A stretch of DNA of 64,000 nt, from contig NC_011898.1 of assembly GCF_000022065.1 (NCBI RefSeq), forward strand, positions 1,758,001 through 1,822,000, in the 5' to 3' direction. A program made the translations under genes and the position numbers. Positions within the stretch are counted from its first letter, which is position 1, and each line of letters opens with the position of its first letter. The notes under the pieces are model-generated. The model ran no database searches. It was given only the letters and a program-made list of their open reading frames with translations, and was not told the origin of the DNA. Shown piece by piece: positions 18,469 through 29,107 of this stretch. The DNA is from Ruminiclostridium cellulolyticum H10 (GTDB taxonomy: Bacteria; Bacillota; Clostridia; Acetivibrionales; DSM-1351).

Positions 18469-18536
18469 ACTGCGTATCAGGCAAAGAAATAATTAATTTT
18501 TATTATTCTTTTCATACTTTTTAAGGAGATGATCGT

Positions 18537-18962
18537 ATGCTGTATATAGATGTACCATTAACAGTAAGATATGCCGAAACAGACAGGATGGGCATTGTTC
18601 ACCATTCGAATTATCCTGTGTGGTTTGAAGTAGGCAGAACAGAATTTATCAAACAATGTGGGATTTCTTATTCCTATATTGAGTCATTGGGCATAATGCT
18701 GCCGCTGTTGGAGCTGCATTGCAAGTATATAAATTCATCAACTTATGAGGATAGCATAATAGTCAGGACAAGTATCAAAAGTTACTCAAAAACTAGGCTT
18801 AATTTTAAATATGATGTATTTAAATCAGACAACACGGAACATCCTATTACAACCGGAGAAACCTCTCATGTATGGACCACCAGTGATTTAAAGCCTATAA
18901 ACCTGAAAAAGCACTATCCCCTACTTTATGAAATTATTGAAAAAGCGGCAAAGGAAGAGTAA
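18537..18962 (+). CDS. Acyl-CoA thioesterase of the YbgC/4-hydroxybenzoyl-CoA family
   Basis: The 141-residue hotdog-fold protein contains VRYAETDRMGIVHHSNYPVWFEVGRTEFI split around the catalytic Asp of ETDRMG and the HHSNY motif typical of the YbgC group. These enzymes hydrolyse acyl-CoA thioesters in the cytosol; the substrate cannot be read here. AAGGAGATG precedes the start. It stands alone between a hairpin and pgsA. Confidence 0.85.
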   Translation: MLYIDVPLTVRYAETDRMGIVHHSNYPVWFEVGRTEFIKQCGISYSYIESLGIMLPLLELHCKYINSSTYEDSIIVRTSIKSYSKTRLNFKYDVFKSDNTEHPITTGETSHVWTTSDLKPINLKKHYPLLYEIIEKAAKEE

Positions 18963-19066
18963 ACCTTCCCAATTTGTAGAAATAAGATATTATTGCATTT
19001 AAATGACACATTATGATAAACTAGGGTTGCTGTTACTCTAATTATTAGTAATCAGGTGGTGTATTA

Positions 19067-19630
19067 GTGAGAAAGTATATTCCAAACGTCTTAACTATAT
19101 TAAGACTCATAGTAGTACCTTTTCTAGGCTATTTTATTTACTGTGAAAAATATATTACGGCTATTATTCTTTTCGCTTTTGGCGGATTTACTGATGTGCT
19201 TGACGGCTATATAGCAAGAAAGTATAATTTAATTACAAAATGGGGTAAGGTGCTTGATCCTTTGGCTGATAAGCTGATGCAGATAACAGCATTGGTTTTT
19301 CTTGTACTGAATAAGTTTATACCCTTAGTTGTTCTGGTTATTGTTGTAGTTAAGGAGTTTTTAATGCTAGTGGGCGGTATAATGGTATATAAAAAAGGAA
19401 GAACGGTTATAGGTGCTAACTGGTACGGTAAGCTGGCCACCGTGATATTCTATTTTGCAATACTTGCAACCATTATTCTAAAAATAGTGGCAGGCGATAG
19501 CGGTTATGCGTCAAATGCCATATCTGTTGCAATAGGTTTGGCGGTAGCATGTACCTTGTTTGCACTTGCAATGTATATAAGTATTTATTTTAAATTCTCC
19601 AAGGATTATAACGAGAAGCATAACAAATAA
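19067..19630 (+). CDS. pgsA: CDP-diacylglycerol-glycerol-3-phosphate 3-phosphatidyltransferase
   Basis: This membrane enzyme makes phosphatidylglycerol phosphate, the precursor of phosphatidylglycerol. The 187-residue protein begins RKYIPNVLTILRLIVVPF. It carries the CDP-alcohol phosphatidyltransferase signature D-G-x2-A-R-x8-G-x3-D-x3-D as FTDVLDGYIARKYN...WGKVLDPLADKLMQ, with further hydrophobic helices. The start is GTG, preceded by CAGGTGG. A terminator follows immediately. Confidence 0.93.
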   Translation: MRKYIPNVLTILRLIVVPFLGYFIYCEKYITAIILFAFGGFTDVLDGYIARKYNLITKWGKVLDPLADKLMQITALVFLVLNKFIPLVVLVIVVVKEFLMLVGGIMVYKKGRTVIGANWYGKLATVIFYFAILATIILKIVAGDSGYASNAISVAIGLAVACTLFALAMYISIYFKFSKDYNEKHNK

Positions 19631-19645
19631 ATTAAGGTGAAATGT

Positions 19646-19672
19646 AAAGGTACACTTTTTGTGTACCTTTTT
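19646..19672 (+). terminator. pgsA: Rho-independent terminator after pgsA
   Basis: AAAGGTACAC and GTGTACCTTT form a perfect 10-bp stem with a 5-base T loop and a T-rich exit, 16 bases after the pgsA stop. Confidence 0.85.
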
Positions 19673-19724
19673 AAATAAAAATTGTTGTTCAGGAGTGACA
19701 GCAGTTTCTACATCGGAGGATATA

Positions 19725-20603
19725 ATGTTCGGATATATAATGCCGGAAAAACCAGAGTTAAAAATAAAAGAATTTGATATATACAGAGCATATTACTGCG
19801 GAGTATGTAAATCAATCGGAAAAAGGCATGGACAGCTTAAAAGAATGACACTGACATATGATGCTGCTTTTCTGGCACTGCTTTTATGCTCTGTACTTAA
19901 TATAAAAACAAGCCTTACTAAAGAAAGGTGTATGGTCCATCCACTAAAAAAATCTTTTGTGACACGTAATGAAATTATTGATTATTCTTCCGACATAAAT
20001 ATTGTTTTAGCGTATAATAATATGAAAGATAAGTGGAATGATGATAAATCAAAAATAGCACTGGCAGGTATGGCCGCATTTAAAAGAACATATGGTAAGT
20101 TAGTTGTGGAATATCCGCAAAAGTGTGCTATAATTAACCAGAGACTAAGCGACTTGTCTATACTTGAAAAGGAAAAATGTAATTCCATAGACGCTGCTTC
20201 CGAACCTTTTGCGAAGCTTATGGAAGAGGTTTTAGACTATGAGAGACTAGACGATAAAACCAGACAAATTTTAAGATGGATGGGTTATAATATAGGTAAA
20301 TGGATATATTTGGTGGATGCTTTTGATGATATGGAAGAAGACGTAAAAAACTCAAGCTACAATCCGTTTATTGTTCAGTTCAAGTATACAGGACAGGATT
20401 TGGCGATTTTCAAGAATGATATTAAAAGTCAGGCGGAGTTTACAGTGTTATATTGTTTACAGGAAGCATCAAAGGCCTTTGAATTGCTAAGTTTAAAGGA
20501 AAACAAAGGTATATTGGAAAATATATTATATATAGGAATGTTAAGTAAAACGGACAAAATTTTGTGCCAGAGGAGTTGTGGTAAAGGTGAAAAATCCATA
20601 TGA
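19725..20603 (+). CDS. DUF5685 family protein
   Basis: The 292-residue protein starts [20 protein letters not shown], then [17 protein letters not shown], the signature start of a Firmicutes family of unknown function with a conserved CxxC that may bind metal. The rest is helical ([32 protein letters not shown]). The Asp-rich DAFDDMEED recalls active sites of all-helical metal enzymes. The start at 19725 follows GGAGG; the earlier in-frame ATG lies inside the pgsA terminator. Its 3' end overlaps the J-domain gene, so the two are translationally coupled and may work together. Confidence 0.75.
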   Translation: MFGYIMPEKPELKIKEFDIYRAYYCGVCKSIGKRHGQLKRMTLTYDAAFLALLLCSVLNIKTSLTKERCMVHPLKKSFVTRNEIIDYSSDINIVLAYNNMKDKWNDDKSKIALAGMAAFKRTYGKLVVEYPQKCAIINQRLSDLSILEKEKCNSIDAASEPFAKLMEEVLDYERLDDKTRQILRWMGYNIGKWIYLVDAFDDMEEDVKNSSYNPFIVQFKYTGQDLAIFKNDIKSQAEFTVLYCLQEASKAFELLSLKENKGILENILYIGMLSKTDKILCQRSCGKGEKSI

Positions 20604-21228
20604 AGTACTAGGAGTAAATGAGGGAGCATCTGAAGAAGAAATAAAGAAAGCATACAGAGAACAGGTAAAGAAGTATCATCCGGATCAATACCATGATAAT
20701 CCTCTTTCAAAGCTCGCAGAAGATAAACTCAGGGAAGTAAATGAAGCTTATGATTATCTGACAGGAAAAGGCCAATCTGCTAAATCAAGTAATGGCTGGA
20801 GCGGGAGAAGTGGCTCTGCAGCTCCGGCGGGTAGTGCAGGTGCGTCAGGCAGAAACGCCGGAGGGGACAATTTTCGTCAAGTAAGAATGTATATAAATAA
20901 CGGCAATATTGGAGCTGCGGAATCATTGCTTGAAAGTATTCAAAACAGGAACGCAGAGTGGTTCTATCTTCGTGGACTTGTCTTTATGAAAAAAGGTTGG
21001 TACAACGAAGCCATGATGAATATAAGGCAAGCTGTAAATATGGATCCATCAAACTATGAATACAGGGATGCCCTTAACAGGATAAATGCAAATAATAACA
21101 TGTACCGGGGCAATGCGGCAAATAGGGGATATGGGGCAGGACCAAGTTTTTGCGATATGTGCACATGTCTATGGTGTTCGGATTCAATGTGCGAGTGCTG
21201 CGGGGGAGATTTAATATCCTGCTGCTAA
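20587..21228 (+). CDS. J-domain (DnaJ-like) protein
   Basis: The protein of about 213 residues has an N-terminal J domain ([28 protein letters not shown] with the essential HPD). A Gly/Ser/Ala linker and a TPR-like segment ([24 protein letters not shown]) follow. The Cys-rich tail ([25 protein letters not shown]) resembles a zinc or lipidation tail. It is likely a DnaK co-chaperone with a specialised client. GTG at 20587 is preferred because the AGAGGAG site is only 2 bases from the GTG at 20578. It overlaps the DUF5685 gene by 17 bases. Confidence 0.8.
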   Translation: MKNPYEVLGVNEGASEEEIKKAYREQVKKYHPDQYHDNPLSKLAEDKLREVNEAYDYLTGKGQSAKSSNGWSGRSGSAAPAGSAGASGRNAGGDNFRQVRMYINNGNIGAAESLLESIQNRNAEWFYLRGLVFMKKGWYNEAMMNIRQAVNMDPSNYEYRDALNRINANNNMYRGNAANRGYGAGPSFCDMCTCLWCSDSMCECCGGDLISCC

Positions 21229-21266
21229 TGTCAGTCCAGATTTAAAACTAAATTTTTGAGGTAGAT

Positions 21267-21782
21267 ATGAATAATGCAACAAGAGTGAAAAAAATTACAT
21301 TAAGCGGAATTCTTCTGGGGTTTACCGTAATCTGTGTTTTTCTGGCATCTGTTTTGCCTACAAGCAGGCTTTCACTATATGCAATAAGTTCGCTTTTTAC
21401 TGCAATTATAATTATTGAATTCGGTACAAAAGCAGGATGGACTTTTTATGCAGCATCTGCCGTTTTATCGGCGATTTTGATACCCAGACTTGAAGTACTG
21501 CCGTATGTAGTTTTTTTCGGAGTTTATGGACTTTTTAAACTATATTTTGAAAAGCTTAAAAGCAGGGTTCTGGAATATTTATTAAAGTTTGCTTATTTTA
21601 ATATATGTTTATGTCTTGGGTTTATTTTTCTCAAGGAATTTATAATGGCAGGTGTTGAATTAACTGCTCCAGTCTATATAGTTGCTGCATTAATGGAAAT
21701 AGTTTTTTTGGTTTATGATTATGTTTATACTTTGTTTATACGGTTTTATTCCTCTACGCTAAAGCCAAAATTAAAAATTTGA
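21267..21782 (+). CDS. Polytopic membrane protein of unknown function
   Basis: The 171-residue protein has about five transmembrane helices and little else. It begins with a polar N-terminus and a long hydrophobic helix (GILLGFTVICVFLASVLPT). The layout resembles small Firmicutes membrane proteins with an ECF-like or YvlD-like fold, but I cannot name the family. It follows the J-domain gene by 38 bases with GAGGTAG upstream, and a strong terminator ends the group. Confidence 0.6.
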   Translation: MNNATRVKKITLSGILLGFTVICVFLASVLPTSRLSLYAISSLFTAIIIIEFGTKAGWTFYAASAVLSAILIPRLEVLPYVVFFGVYGLFKLYFEKLKSRVLEYLLKFAYFNICLCLGFIFLKEFIMAGVELTAPVYIVAALMEIVFLVYDYVYTLFIRFYSSTLKPKLKI

Positions 21783-21826
21783 GTTTAGTGTAAATATGGA
21801 TTCGATATTGAGAAATAATTTGAATT

Positions 21827-21872
21827 AAAACGCTTAGTATATTACAATATTTGTAAATATTAAGCGTTTTTT
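21827..21872 (+). terminator. Rho-independent terminator
   Basis: AAAACGCTTA and TAAGCGTTTT flank an AT-rich upper stem (GTATATT with AATAT) and end in a T-tract. Confidence 0.85.
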
Positions 21873-21901
21873 ACTGTTTAAAAGTACAAGTGGGGGTTGT
21901 T

Positions 21902-22192
21902 ATGTCACCAGCTTTTTCATATTCAATAGCCGTTTTTATAATAATATTTATTGCAGGCTTTGCGGTTAATTTGCTAAAAAAGCATTATATATTTCAGTTG
22001 CTGGGAATAGCTTTCTTCTTTACGTATATTACAATCAGCACTGCGATTTATATTGAAAGGACTGCTGAAACATCTTTTCGAGCCATTTTTTACAGATCAA
22101 TGCCATCCCTTTTTGGTATATCTGCTTGTCTTGTAAGTATGACTCTTGGTTTCTGGCTGTATCCTGTCCTAAGAAAGAAAATCAGACATTGA
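21902..22192 (+). CDS. Small membrane protein of unknown function
   Basis: The 96-residue protein has three predicted transmembrane helices (SIAVFIIIFIAGFAVNLL, IFQLLGIAFFFTYITISTAI, SLFGISACLVSMTLGFWLYP) and a basic C-terminus. ATG at 21902 is chosen because GGGGG lies 6 bases upstream; the in-frame GTG at 21890 has no site. It lies alone between a terminator and the cupin regulator. No family is recognised. Confidence 0.55.
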   Translation: MSPAFSYSIAVFIIIFIAGFAVNLLKKHYIFQLLGIAFFFTYITISTAIYIERTAETSFRAIFYRSMPSLFGISACLVSMTLGFWLYPVLRKKIRH

Positions 22193-22228
22193 AATACATA
22201 AAATATATTAAACCTCCTGGGCTAAATA

Positions 22229-22237
22229 TGCTATAAT
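22229..22237 (+). promoter_or_regulatory. Extended -10 promoter for the cupin regulator and synthetase
   Basis: TGCTATAAT is a perfect extended -10 element 60 bases before the regulator start; no clear -35 is visible. Confidence 0.45.
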
Positions 22238-22296
22238 AAAAATATTGTTGTTATTTTTTGGAGATATAAGTTATTACACTCATGGAGGTTTTAAAT

Positions 22297-22845
22297 ATGA
22301 ATGAAAAAGTAAAGGACATTGCAGTCAGAATAAAGGGACTCAGGCTTCTGGCAGGTTACACGGAAGAAGAAGTCGCAGATCAGCTGGGGATCAAGCTTGA
22401 TCAATATAAATTATACGAAAATGCTGAAGATGATATTCCTGTCAGCCTTTTATACGAGCTGGCAGAGATTTATAAGGTCAATATTACTGAAATTCTAACA
22501 GGAACATCGCCAAAGCTTCACGATATCTGCCATGTAAAAAAAGGTGAAGGTCTCAAGGTTGAAAGATATGACCAATACAGTTTTGAAAGTCTGGCTTATA
22601 AATATTCCAATAGAAAAATAGAACCTATGCTTGTTGTTCTTGATCCCGGAAATAGTCCTGAAATGGTTTCTCATAAGGGACAGGAGTTTAACTACTGTCT
22701 GGAAGGTAAAATGCAGGTATTGATAGGGAAAGAGAAGTTTGAACTGGAACCCGGGGATTCTTTGTATTTCAATTCTTTGCTTCCCCATAAGCAGCTGGCA
22801 CTGGACGGTAAGGAAGCCAGATTCCTGACGATAATTCTGCTTTAG
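22297..22845 (+). CDS. XRE-family regulator with C-terminal cupin domain
   Basis: The 182-residue protein has an N-terminal helix-turn-helix (RIKGLRLLAGYTEEEVADQL to about residue 65) and a C-terminal cupin (about 105-180: SHKGQEFNYCLEGKMQVLIG, LEPGDSLYFNSLLPHKQ). Such regulators sense a small molecule through the cupin. It lies 65 bases before an AMP-forming acyl-CoA synthetase, a frequent pairing in clostridia, so it probably controls that gene. GGAGG lies 8 bases before the ATG at 22297. Confidence 0.88.
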   Translation: MNEKVKDIAVRIKGLRLLAGYTEEEVADQLGIKLDQYKLYENAEDDIPVSLLYELAEIYKVNITEILTGTSPKLHDICHVKKGEGLKVERYDQYSFESLAYKYSNRKIEPMLVVLDPGNSPEMVSHKGQEFNYCLEGKMQVLIGKEKFELEPGDSLYFNSLLPHKQLALDGKEARFLTIILL

Positions 22846-22910
22846 GCTACAGCTAAGGTTTTCAAGCAAATGAAATACGGTGTGTTTATAATATTTTGGA
22901 GGATATACAA

Positions 22911-24590
22911 ATGAGTTTGGAAACACGTTATTTAAATAAAACTGATTTTGAATCATATGAGGATTTTAGAGAGAACTTTAGGCTTAACGTTCCATCAAAC
23001 TTCAACTTTGCGTACGATATTATAGATGAGTATGCAAGACTTGAACCCGATAGACTTGCACTGGTATGGTGCGATGACCATGGAAATGAGAAGAAGTTTA
23101 CTTTCGGAGATTTGAAGTATTGGTCTGACAAGACCGCTAATTACCTGATTGCTAGCGGATTAGGCAAGGGTGACAAGGTAATGTTAATATTAAGAAGAAG
23201 ATATGAATTCTATTTCTTTGCATTTGCTGCTATGAAAATAGGCGTTACCTTTATTCCGTCCACAAACCAACTGATGAAGAAGGATATAGTGTACAGAAAC
23301 AATGCAGCAGAAGTAAAGGCTATTGTTGCATATAATGACCCCGCAATAATCGAACACGTTGAGAATTCAATGGAAGATTCCCCTACTGTTAAAAAGTACA
23401 TAATGGTTGGAGGAACTAAGGATAAATGGCTGGATTATGATAAGGAAATAGAAGTATGTTCCAATAATTGGATAAGGCCTGACAGAGAAATGGGTACACG
23501 AAATAAAGACCACATGATAATATATTTTACATCAGGTACAACCAGTATGCCTAAAATGGCAGTACATGATTTTACATATCCACTAGGACATATTGTTACC
23601 GCTAAGTACTGGCACAGGGTTGTTGAAAACGGACTGCATTTGACAGTTGCCGATTCAGGTTGGGCGAAATTTGCATGGGGCAAGCTTTTTGGACAATGGA
23701 TATGCGGTGCAGTACAATTTTTATATGATATGGATAGATTTGATCCTTGCAATCTGCTTGAGAAAATAGAAAAATATCAAGTAAAGACTTTCTGTGCACC
23801 GCCTACAATTTTTAGGTTTATGCTTCAGCATGATATTACGAAATATGACTTATCATCTCTTACACACTGCTCAACGGCGGGAGAACCTTTGAATCCGGAG
23901 ATTTTCAACAGATTCAAAAAGCTGACGGGACATGAAATATTAAATGGATTCGGCCAGACTGAAACTACCGTAATCGTAGCAAACTATGAATGGCTGTCGG
24001 TAGATCCGGGTGCCATGGGAATGCCGAATCCAGCATACAACATAGATGTAGTGGATGAAGAGGGCAACTCCTGCCAGGTAGGAGTTGAGGGCGAATTGGT
24101 AATAAGGGATGTTGACACCAATAAGCCTGCAGGACTGTTCTGCGGATACTATAAAGATCCTGAATCAACGGCGAGAGTGTGGTATAATAACACTTACCAT
24201 ACAGGAGATGTTGTTTATAAGGATGAGCATGGCTACCTTTGGTTTGTAGGAAGAAATGATGATGTTATAAAAGCATCAGGCTACAGGATAAGTCCCTTTG
24301 AAGTAGAAAGTGCAGTAATTGAGCATCCTTCTGTTGTAGAATGTGCCGTTACCGGTGCACCTGACAGTATCAGGGGTACGGTTGTAAAAGCAACCATTGT
24401 TCTTGCAAAAGGATATCAGCCTTCAGAAGAGTTAAAGAAGGAAATTCAGAACTATGTAAAGAAAGTTACGGCACCCTACAAATATCCAAGAATTATAGAG
24501 TTTGTTGATGAATTGCCAAAAACCATAAGTGGAAAAATAAAAAGAGCACAGCTTCGTCAGGATGATCATAAAAAGTTTGAATCTTCATGA
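22911..24590 (+). CDS. AMP-forming acyl-CoA synthetase
   Basis: This enzyme activates a carboxylic acid to its CoA thioester with ATP, via an acyl-adenylate. The 559-residue protein has the AMP-binding P-loop YFTSGTTSMPKMAVH, then FGQTET, YHTGDVVYKDEHGYLWFVGR and the C-terminal catalytic lysine segment PKTISGKIKRAQLR. The overall pattern (NFAYDIIDEYA, HHWY-free N-terminus) fits acetyl/propionyl or medium-chain members; the substrate is not certain. GGAGG lies 8 bases before the ATG. It is preceded by its likely regulator. Confidence 0.9.
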   Translation: MSLETRYLNKTDFESYEDFRENFRLNVPSNFNFAYDIIDEYARLEPDRLALVWCDDHGNEKKFTFGDLKYWSDKTANYLIASGLGKGDKVMLILRRRYEFYFFAFAAMKIGVTFIPSTNQLMKKDIVYRNNAAEVKAIVAYNDPAIIEHVENSMEDSPTVKKYIMVGGTKDKWLDYDKEIEVCSNNWIRPDREMGTRNKDHMIIYFTSGTTSMPKMAVHDFTYPLGHIVTAKYWHRVVENGLHLTVADSGWAKFAWGKLFGQWICGAVQFLYDMDRFDPCNLLEKIEKYQVKTFCAPPTIFRFMLQHDITKYDLSSLTHCSTAGEPLNPEIFNRFKKLTGHEILNGFGQTETTVIVANYEWLSVDPGAMGMPNPAYNIDVVDEEGNSCQVGVEGELVIRDVDTNKPAGLFCGYYKDPESTARVWYNNTYHTGDVVYKDEHGYLWFVGRNDDVIKASGYRISPFEVESAVIEHPSVVECAVTGAPDSIRGTVVKATIVLAKGYQPSEELKKEIQNYVKKVTAPYKYPRIIEFVDELPKTISGKIKRAQLRQDDHKKFESS

Positions 24591-24649
24591 TTCAAACTTC
24601 CAAATCAGCATAGAAGCTGATGTTTTATATAAATTGGAAGGATTATCTT

Positions 24650-27028
24650 ATGAATGAAAAAACTCACAGAGTACTTGAATTTGATAAAATTCTCGATAAA
24701 TTAAAAGGCTTAACCGCATCTGAATTGGGGAGGGAGCTTGTTTTAGAGCTAACTCCTCAAACTGATTACAGAGTGGTTGAAAAAATGCTGTCAGAAACAA
24801 ATGACGGTGTAAGTTGTATAATGAGAAGGGGTTCACCACCTCTTGGAGGAATTACAGATATCAGGATGAGCCTAAAAAGGCTTGATATGGGAGGCGTACT
24901 GAATCCCGGAGAATTACTGCGGCTGGCAGGAGTTTTAAGAGCCGCCAGAAGGTTAAAGGGCTATATCAATGATAAACTGGACGAAAATAATGCCAGTGTG
25001 GTTAAGGAACTTATATCCTGTCTTGAATCAAATCAGAGGTTGGAACAGAAAATAGATAACTGCATACTGAGCGAAGATGAGATTGCTGATAATGCAAGTC
25101 CTGCACTAAGCAGCATCAGACGTCAGATTAAGGAGCAGCAGGCGTCTATTAAGGATAAGCTGAATTCTATTATTCGTTCCACAAAATATCAGAAATATAT
25201 TCAGGAATCAGTTGTAACCATGAGGGGTGACAGGTATGTAATCCCGGTAAAGCAGGAGCATAAGGGAGATATACCCGGATTGGTTCATGATTCTTCTGCC
25301 AGCGGAGCCACCTTGTTTATTGAGCCAATGGCAGTTGTTGAAGCAAACAACAGCATAAAACAGCTCAGAGTGAAGGAACAAACAGAGATAGACAGAATTC
25401 TTGCCGAGCTTTCTCAGGATGCTTCTCTAGTATTACCCCAATTGAATGCTAACATGAGTATAATGGCAAGACTTGATTTTATTTTTGCAAAGTCAAAACT
25501 GGCAATAGACTATAACTGTATATGTCCTAAAATTAATGATACAGGCAAAATAATTATTAAAAAGGGGAGGCATCCTCTTCTTGACCCTAAAATTGTAGTT
25601 CCTATTGATTTCTGGATTGGTGAAAAATTCAGTTCATTGATTGTTACAGGACCCAATACAGGGGGTAAGACCGTTTCACTTAAAACAGTAGGACTATTTA
25701 CTCTTATGATGCAGTCAGGGCTTCTGGTTCCCGCAAATGACGGAACAGAGATGAGCGTATTTGAAAAAATCTATGCAGACATTGGCGACGAGCAGAGTAT
25801 TGAACAAAGTCTTAGTACGTTTTCTTCTCATATGAAGAATATTGTGGACATTCTAAGTGGTGTCAACAATAAGTCACTGATACTTCTGGATGAATTGGGA
25901 GCGGGGACAGACCCTACCGAAGGGGCGGCTCTTGCTATGTCCATTCTTGAATGTCTGCACCAGATGGGAGCTACTACCCTTGCTACAACCCACTATAGTG
26001 AACTCAAGGTTTATGCTATTTCAACAACGGGAGTTGAAAATGCCTCCTGTGAATTTGATGTTGAAACCCTTAGGCCTACCTACCGACTGCTTATAGGCGT
26101 ACCGGGAAAGAGTAATGCATTTGCCATTTCTAAAAGACTTGGCCTGACAGATGACATAATAGAAAGGTCTAAGGAATTCTTGTCACAAGAGGACATCAGG
26201 TTTGAGGACATATTATTAAGTATTGAAAAGAACCGTAGTGAGGCCGAAAAAGAGAAAATGCGTGCTGAAAGCTATCGTCAGGAAGCGGAGAGGCTTAAAA
26301 AGGACCTGGAAGATCAGAAGCGAAGATTGGCCGCTCAGAAGGAAAGCGAGCTTCGCAAGGCCCGTGAGGAGGCACGCCGTATTCTTACCGATTCAAAGCG
26401 TCAGGCCGATGAACTTGTTTCTGAAATGAAAAGACTGGCAAAGGAACAGGAGGAAGCCGAAGTTCGAAGGCAAACAGAAGAGCTCCGTCAAAAACTTAAT
26501 AAGAGTATAAATAATCTGGATGATTCGCTGGTTGAATCAATTATGCCCAGACAAGGACTGGTTAAACCACCCAAAAACCTCAAGCCGGGTGATACTGTAT
26601 TGATAGTAAACCTCAACCAGAAGGGAACGGTTTTAACACTCCCGGACAAGAATGGTGAAGCACAGGTTCAGGCAGGAATTATGAAAATAAATGTGCATAT
26701 TTCAAACCTCAAACTGGTAGATGAGCAGAAACAGCAGATTCAAAGAACCGGAATGGGAAAAATAGGTGTTTCTAAAGCACAGAATATGTCAACTGAAATT
26801 GATCTCCGTGGAATGATGCTCAGCGAAGCTGTTGACGTTGTCGACAAGTATCTTGACGATGCAAGTATAGCAGGTATGGGGGGAGTAACACTTATTCACG
26901 GAAAAGGAACAGGAGCACTGCGGGCTGGGTTGCATCAGCATTTGAAGCATAATCCTCATATAAAAAGCTTCAGACTTGGTAAGCTGGGTGAGGGCGAAAA
27001 CGGGGTTACAGTTGTTGAGCTTAAATAG
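24650..27028 (+). CDS. mutS2: Endonuclease MutS2
   Basis: The 792-residue protein has the MutS core with Walker A TGPNTGGKTVSLKT, the LLDELGAGTDPTEGAALA Walker B region and TTHYSELK. A long coiled coil (about 510-620) and a C-terminal Smr nuclease domain follow (EIDLRGMMLSEAVDVVDKYL, LIHGKGTGALR, HPH-like end). It has no MutS mismatch-recognition domain. MutS2 suppresses recombination and, in Bacillus, helps rescue collided ribosomes. The start at 24650 follows GGAAGGA. Confidence 0.95.
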   Translation: MNEKTHRVLEFDKILDKLKGLTASELGRELVLELTPQTDYRVVEKMLSETNDGVSCIMRRGSPPLGGITDIRMSLKRLDMGGVLNPGELLRLAGVLRAARRLKGYINDKLDENNASVVKELISCLESNQRLEQKIDNCILSEDEIADNASPALSSIRRQIKEQQASIKDKLNSIIRSTKYQKYIQESVVTMRGDRYVIPVKQEHKGDIPGLVHDSSASGATLFIEPMAVVEANNSIKQLRVKEQTEIDRILAELSQDASLVLPQLNANMSIMARLDFIFAKSKLAIDYNCICPKINDTGKIIIKKGRHPLLDPKIVVPIDFWIGEKFSSLIVTGPNTGGKTVSLKTVGLFTLMMQSGLLVPANDGTEMSVFEKIYADIGDEQSIEQSLSTFSSHMKNIVDILSGVNNKSLILLDELGAGTDPTEGAALAMSILECLHQMGATTLATTHYSELKVYAISTTGVENASCEFDVETLRPTYRLLIGVPGKSNAFAISKRLGLTDDIIERSKEFLSQEDIRFEDILLSIEKNRSEAEKEKMRAESYRQEAERLKKDLEDQKRRLAAQKESELRKAREEARRILTDSKRQADELVSEMKRLAKEQEEAEVRRQTEELRQKLNKSINNLDDSLVESIMPRQGLVKPPKNLKPGDTVLIVNLNQKGTVLTLPDKNGEAQVQAGIMKINVHISNLKLVDEQKQQIQRTGMGKIGVSKAQNMSTEIDLRGMMLSEAVDVVDKYLDDASIAGMGGVTLIHGKGTGALRAGLHQHLKHNPHIKSFRLGKLGEGENGVTVVELK

Positions 27029-27053
27029 CTAAAAACTCAAAATGTGCAAAAGG

Positions 27054-27082
27054 TTGACAATTTAAATACAGTAAATTAGAAT
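27054..27082 (+). promoter_or_regulatory. typA: Sigma-A promoter for typA
   Basis: TTGACA, exactly 17 bases, then TAGAAT. The predicted start near 27089 gives a 5' leader of about 113 bases rich in AT repeats, with no riboswitch that I recognise. Confidence 0.75.
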
Positions 27083-27201
27083 AATTAGTGGCTTTTTACT
27101 TTATATTAGATTAAGAGATTAATAGTTTAATAGTTTAATATGGCTTAAAAAGAAGGTTAATTATAGATTATAAATTAGTATGTAGTGAAGGAGAAATATT
27201 T

Positions 27202-29019
27202 GTGGATATCAGACAAGATATAAGAAATATAGCAATAATAGCACACGTTGACCATGGAAAGACTACTATGGTCGATGCCATGTTAAGACAGAGTGGTATA
27301 TTCAGAGAAAACGAGGCTGTTGCAGAAAGAGTAATGGATTCCAATGACCTTGAAAAAGAAAGAGGAATTACAATACTTGCAAAAAATACTGCTGTTAACT
27401 ATAACGGGATTAAAATAAATATTGTTGATACGCCCGGCCATGCTGACTTTGGAGGAGAAGTTGAACGTGTATTAAAAATGGTTGACGGTGTTTTGCTGTT
27501 AGTAGATTCATTTGAAGGTGCAATGCCACAAACCAGGTTTGTACTTAAAAAAGCACTTCAGCTCAATTTAAAGCCGATTGTTGTTGTTAATAAGATTGAC
27601 AGACCTGAAGCGAGACCTGAGGAAGTAGTTGATGAAGTATTAGAGCTGTTTATTGAACTGGGGGCTGATGATGACCAGCTGGAGTTCCCTGTTATTTATG
27701 CTTCTTCTAGAGAAGGTTTCGCAGTTTGTGACCTTGGAGGAGAAAGAAGAGATTTAAAACCTTTGTTTGATATAATCATAGACAAAGTTCCGTCACCTAG
27801 GGGTGAACTTGATGGAACTTTGCAATTATTGGTTTCAAATATTGACTATGATGAATATGTTGGAAGAATAGCTATAGGCAGAATAGAAAGAGGGTCTATA
27901 AAGCTTGGTCAGCAGGCCATAATATGCAAAAAAGAAGGAAACCAGCTCAATGCAAAAATATCAAAGCTGTATTCTTATGATGGACTGAAGAGAATAGAGA
28001 CTGCAGAAGCGAAGCTTGGCGATATAGTTGCTGTTTCCGGTGTGGGTGATGTTACAATCGGAGATACAATATGTGAAGTGGGTTCACCTGACCCATTACC
28101 ATTTATTGCCATTGATGAACCTACTCTGTCAATGACCTTTAGTGTTAACAACAGCCCTTTTGCAGGAAAAGAAGGTACGTTTGTTACTTCAAGGCATTTG
28201 AGGGACAGGCTTTTTAAAGAGTTGGAAACAAATGTAAGTTTGAAGGTTGAAGAAACTGATTCTCCTGACGCTTTTGTTGTATCAGGAAGAGGAGAACTTC
28301 ACCTCTCGATATTGGTTGAAACAATGAGAAGACAAGGGTATGAATTCCAGGTTTCAAAGCCGACTGTTATTAACAAGGAAATAGACGGTGTATTAATGGA
28401 GCCTATAGAATACCTGATGATAGATGTTCCTGAAGAATTCATGGGAACAGTAATGGAGAAACTCGGGCAGAGGAAATCTGAGATGGCTAATATGACATCC
28501 GCAAATCAGGGCTATATGAGACTTGAATTCAGGATTCCGGCAAGAGGTTTGATCGGATACAGGTCTGAATTGCTTACTGATACAAAGGGTAATGGAATCA
28601 TGAACCACGTATTCCATGGCTATGAACCTTATAAAGGTGAAATCCCCACAAGGACAAGAGGTTCATTGGTTGCTTGGGAAGACGGAGAAGCTGTTACTTA
28701 CGGCTTGTACAATGCTCAAGAAAGAGGAACGCTTTTCATAACACCGGGAACAAAGGTTTATGAAGGTATGGTTGTCGGAGAGAACGCCAGAAACGATGAT
28801 CTTGTTGTAAATGTTTGCAAGAAGAAGCATGTTACAAATATGAGAGCATCCGGATCAGATGAAGCACTGAGGTTAACGCCACCAACAATTCTGAGCCTTG
28901 AGCAGGCATTGGAATTTATTGCTGAGGACGAACTTGTAGAGATAACTCCAAAGAGTATCCGTTTAAGGAAAAAAGTTCTGGGTACCGAATCAAGAGCAAA
29001 GATAAGAAGCAAAATGTAA
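27202..29019 (+). CDS. typA: Translational GTPase TypA/BipA
   Basis: This ribosome-associated GTPase is involved in ribosome assembly and stress growth. The 605-residue protein has G1 [10 protein letters not shown]2 ERGITI, G3 [15 protein letters not shown]4 [10 protein letters not shown], and the BipA C-terminal domain ([20 protein letters not shown]). Length and motif order are normal. The start is GTG preceded by AAGGAG, with the first residues [18 protein letters not shown] as expected. Confidence 0.96.
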   Translation: MDIRQDIRNIAIIAHVDHGKTTMVDAMLRQSGIFRENEAVAERVMDSNDLEKERGITILAKNTAVNYNGIKINIVDTPGHADFGGEVERVLKMVDGVLLLVDSFEGAMPQTRFVLKKALQLNLKPIVVVNKIDRPEARPEEVVDEVLELFIELGADDDQLEFPVIYASSREGFAVCDLGGERRDLKPLFDIIIDKVPSPRGELDGTLQLLVSNIDYDEYVGRIAIGRIERGSIKLGQQAIICKKEGNQLNAKISKLYSYDGLKRIETAEAKLGDIVAVSGVGDVTIGDTICEVGSPDPLPFIAIDEPTLSMTFSVNNSPFAGKEGTFVTSRHLRDRLFKELETNVSLKVEETDSPDAFVVSGRGELHLSILVETMRRQGYEFQVSKPTVINKEIDGVLMEPIEYLMIDVPEEFMGTVMEKLGQRKSEMANMTSANQGYMRLEFRIPARGLIGYRSELLTDTKGNGIMNHVFHGYEPYKGEIPTRTRGSLVAWEDGEAVTYGLYNAQERGTLFITPGTKVYEGMVVGENARNDDLVVNVCKKKHVTNMRASGSDEALRLTPPTILSLEQALEFIAEDELVEITPKSIRLRKKVLGTESRAKIRSKM

Positions 29020-29107
29020 TTACCGGGAATATGGACAAAATTTAAAAACAATATTATAGTATTTATTATAAGAGCTTTTGAATTTGTAGAATGGAGTCAC
29101 ATATTTA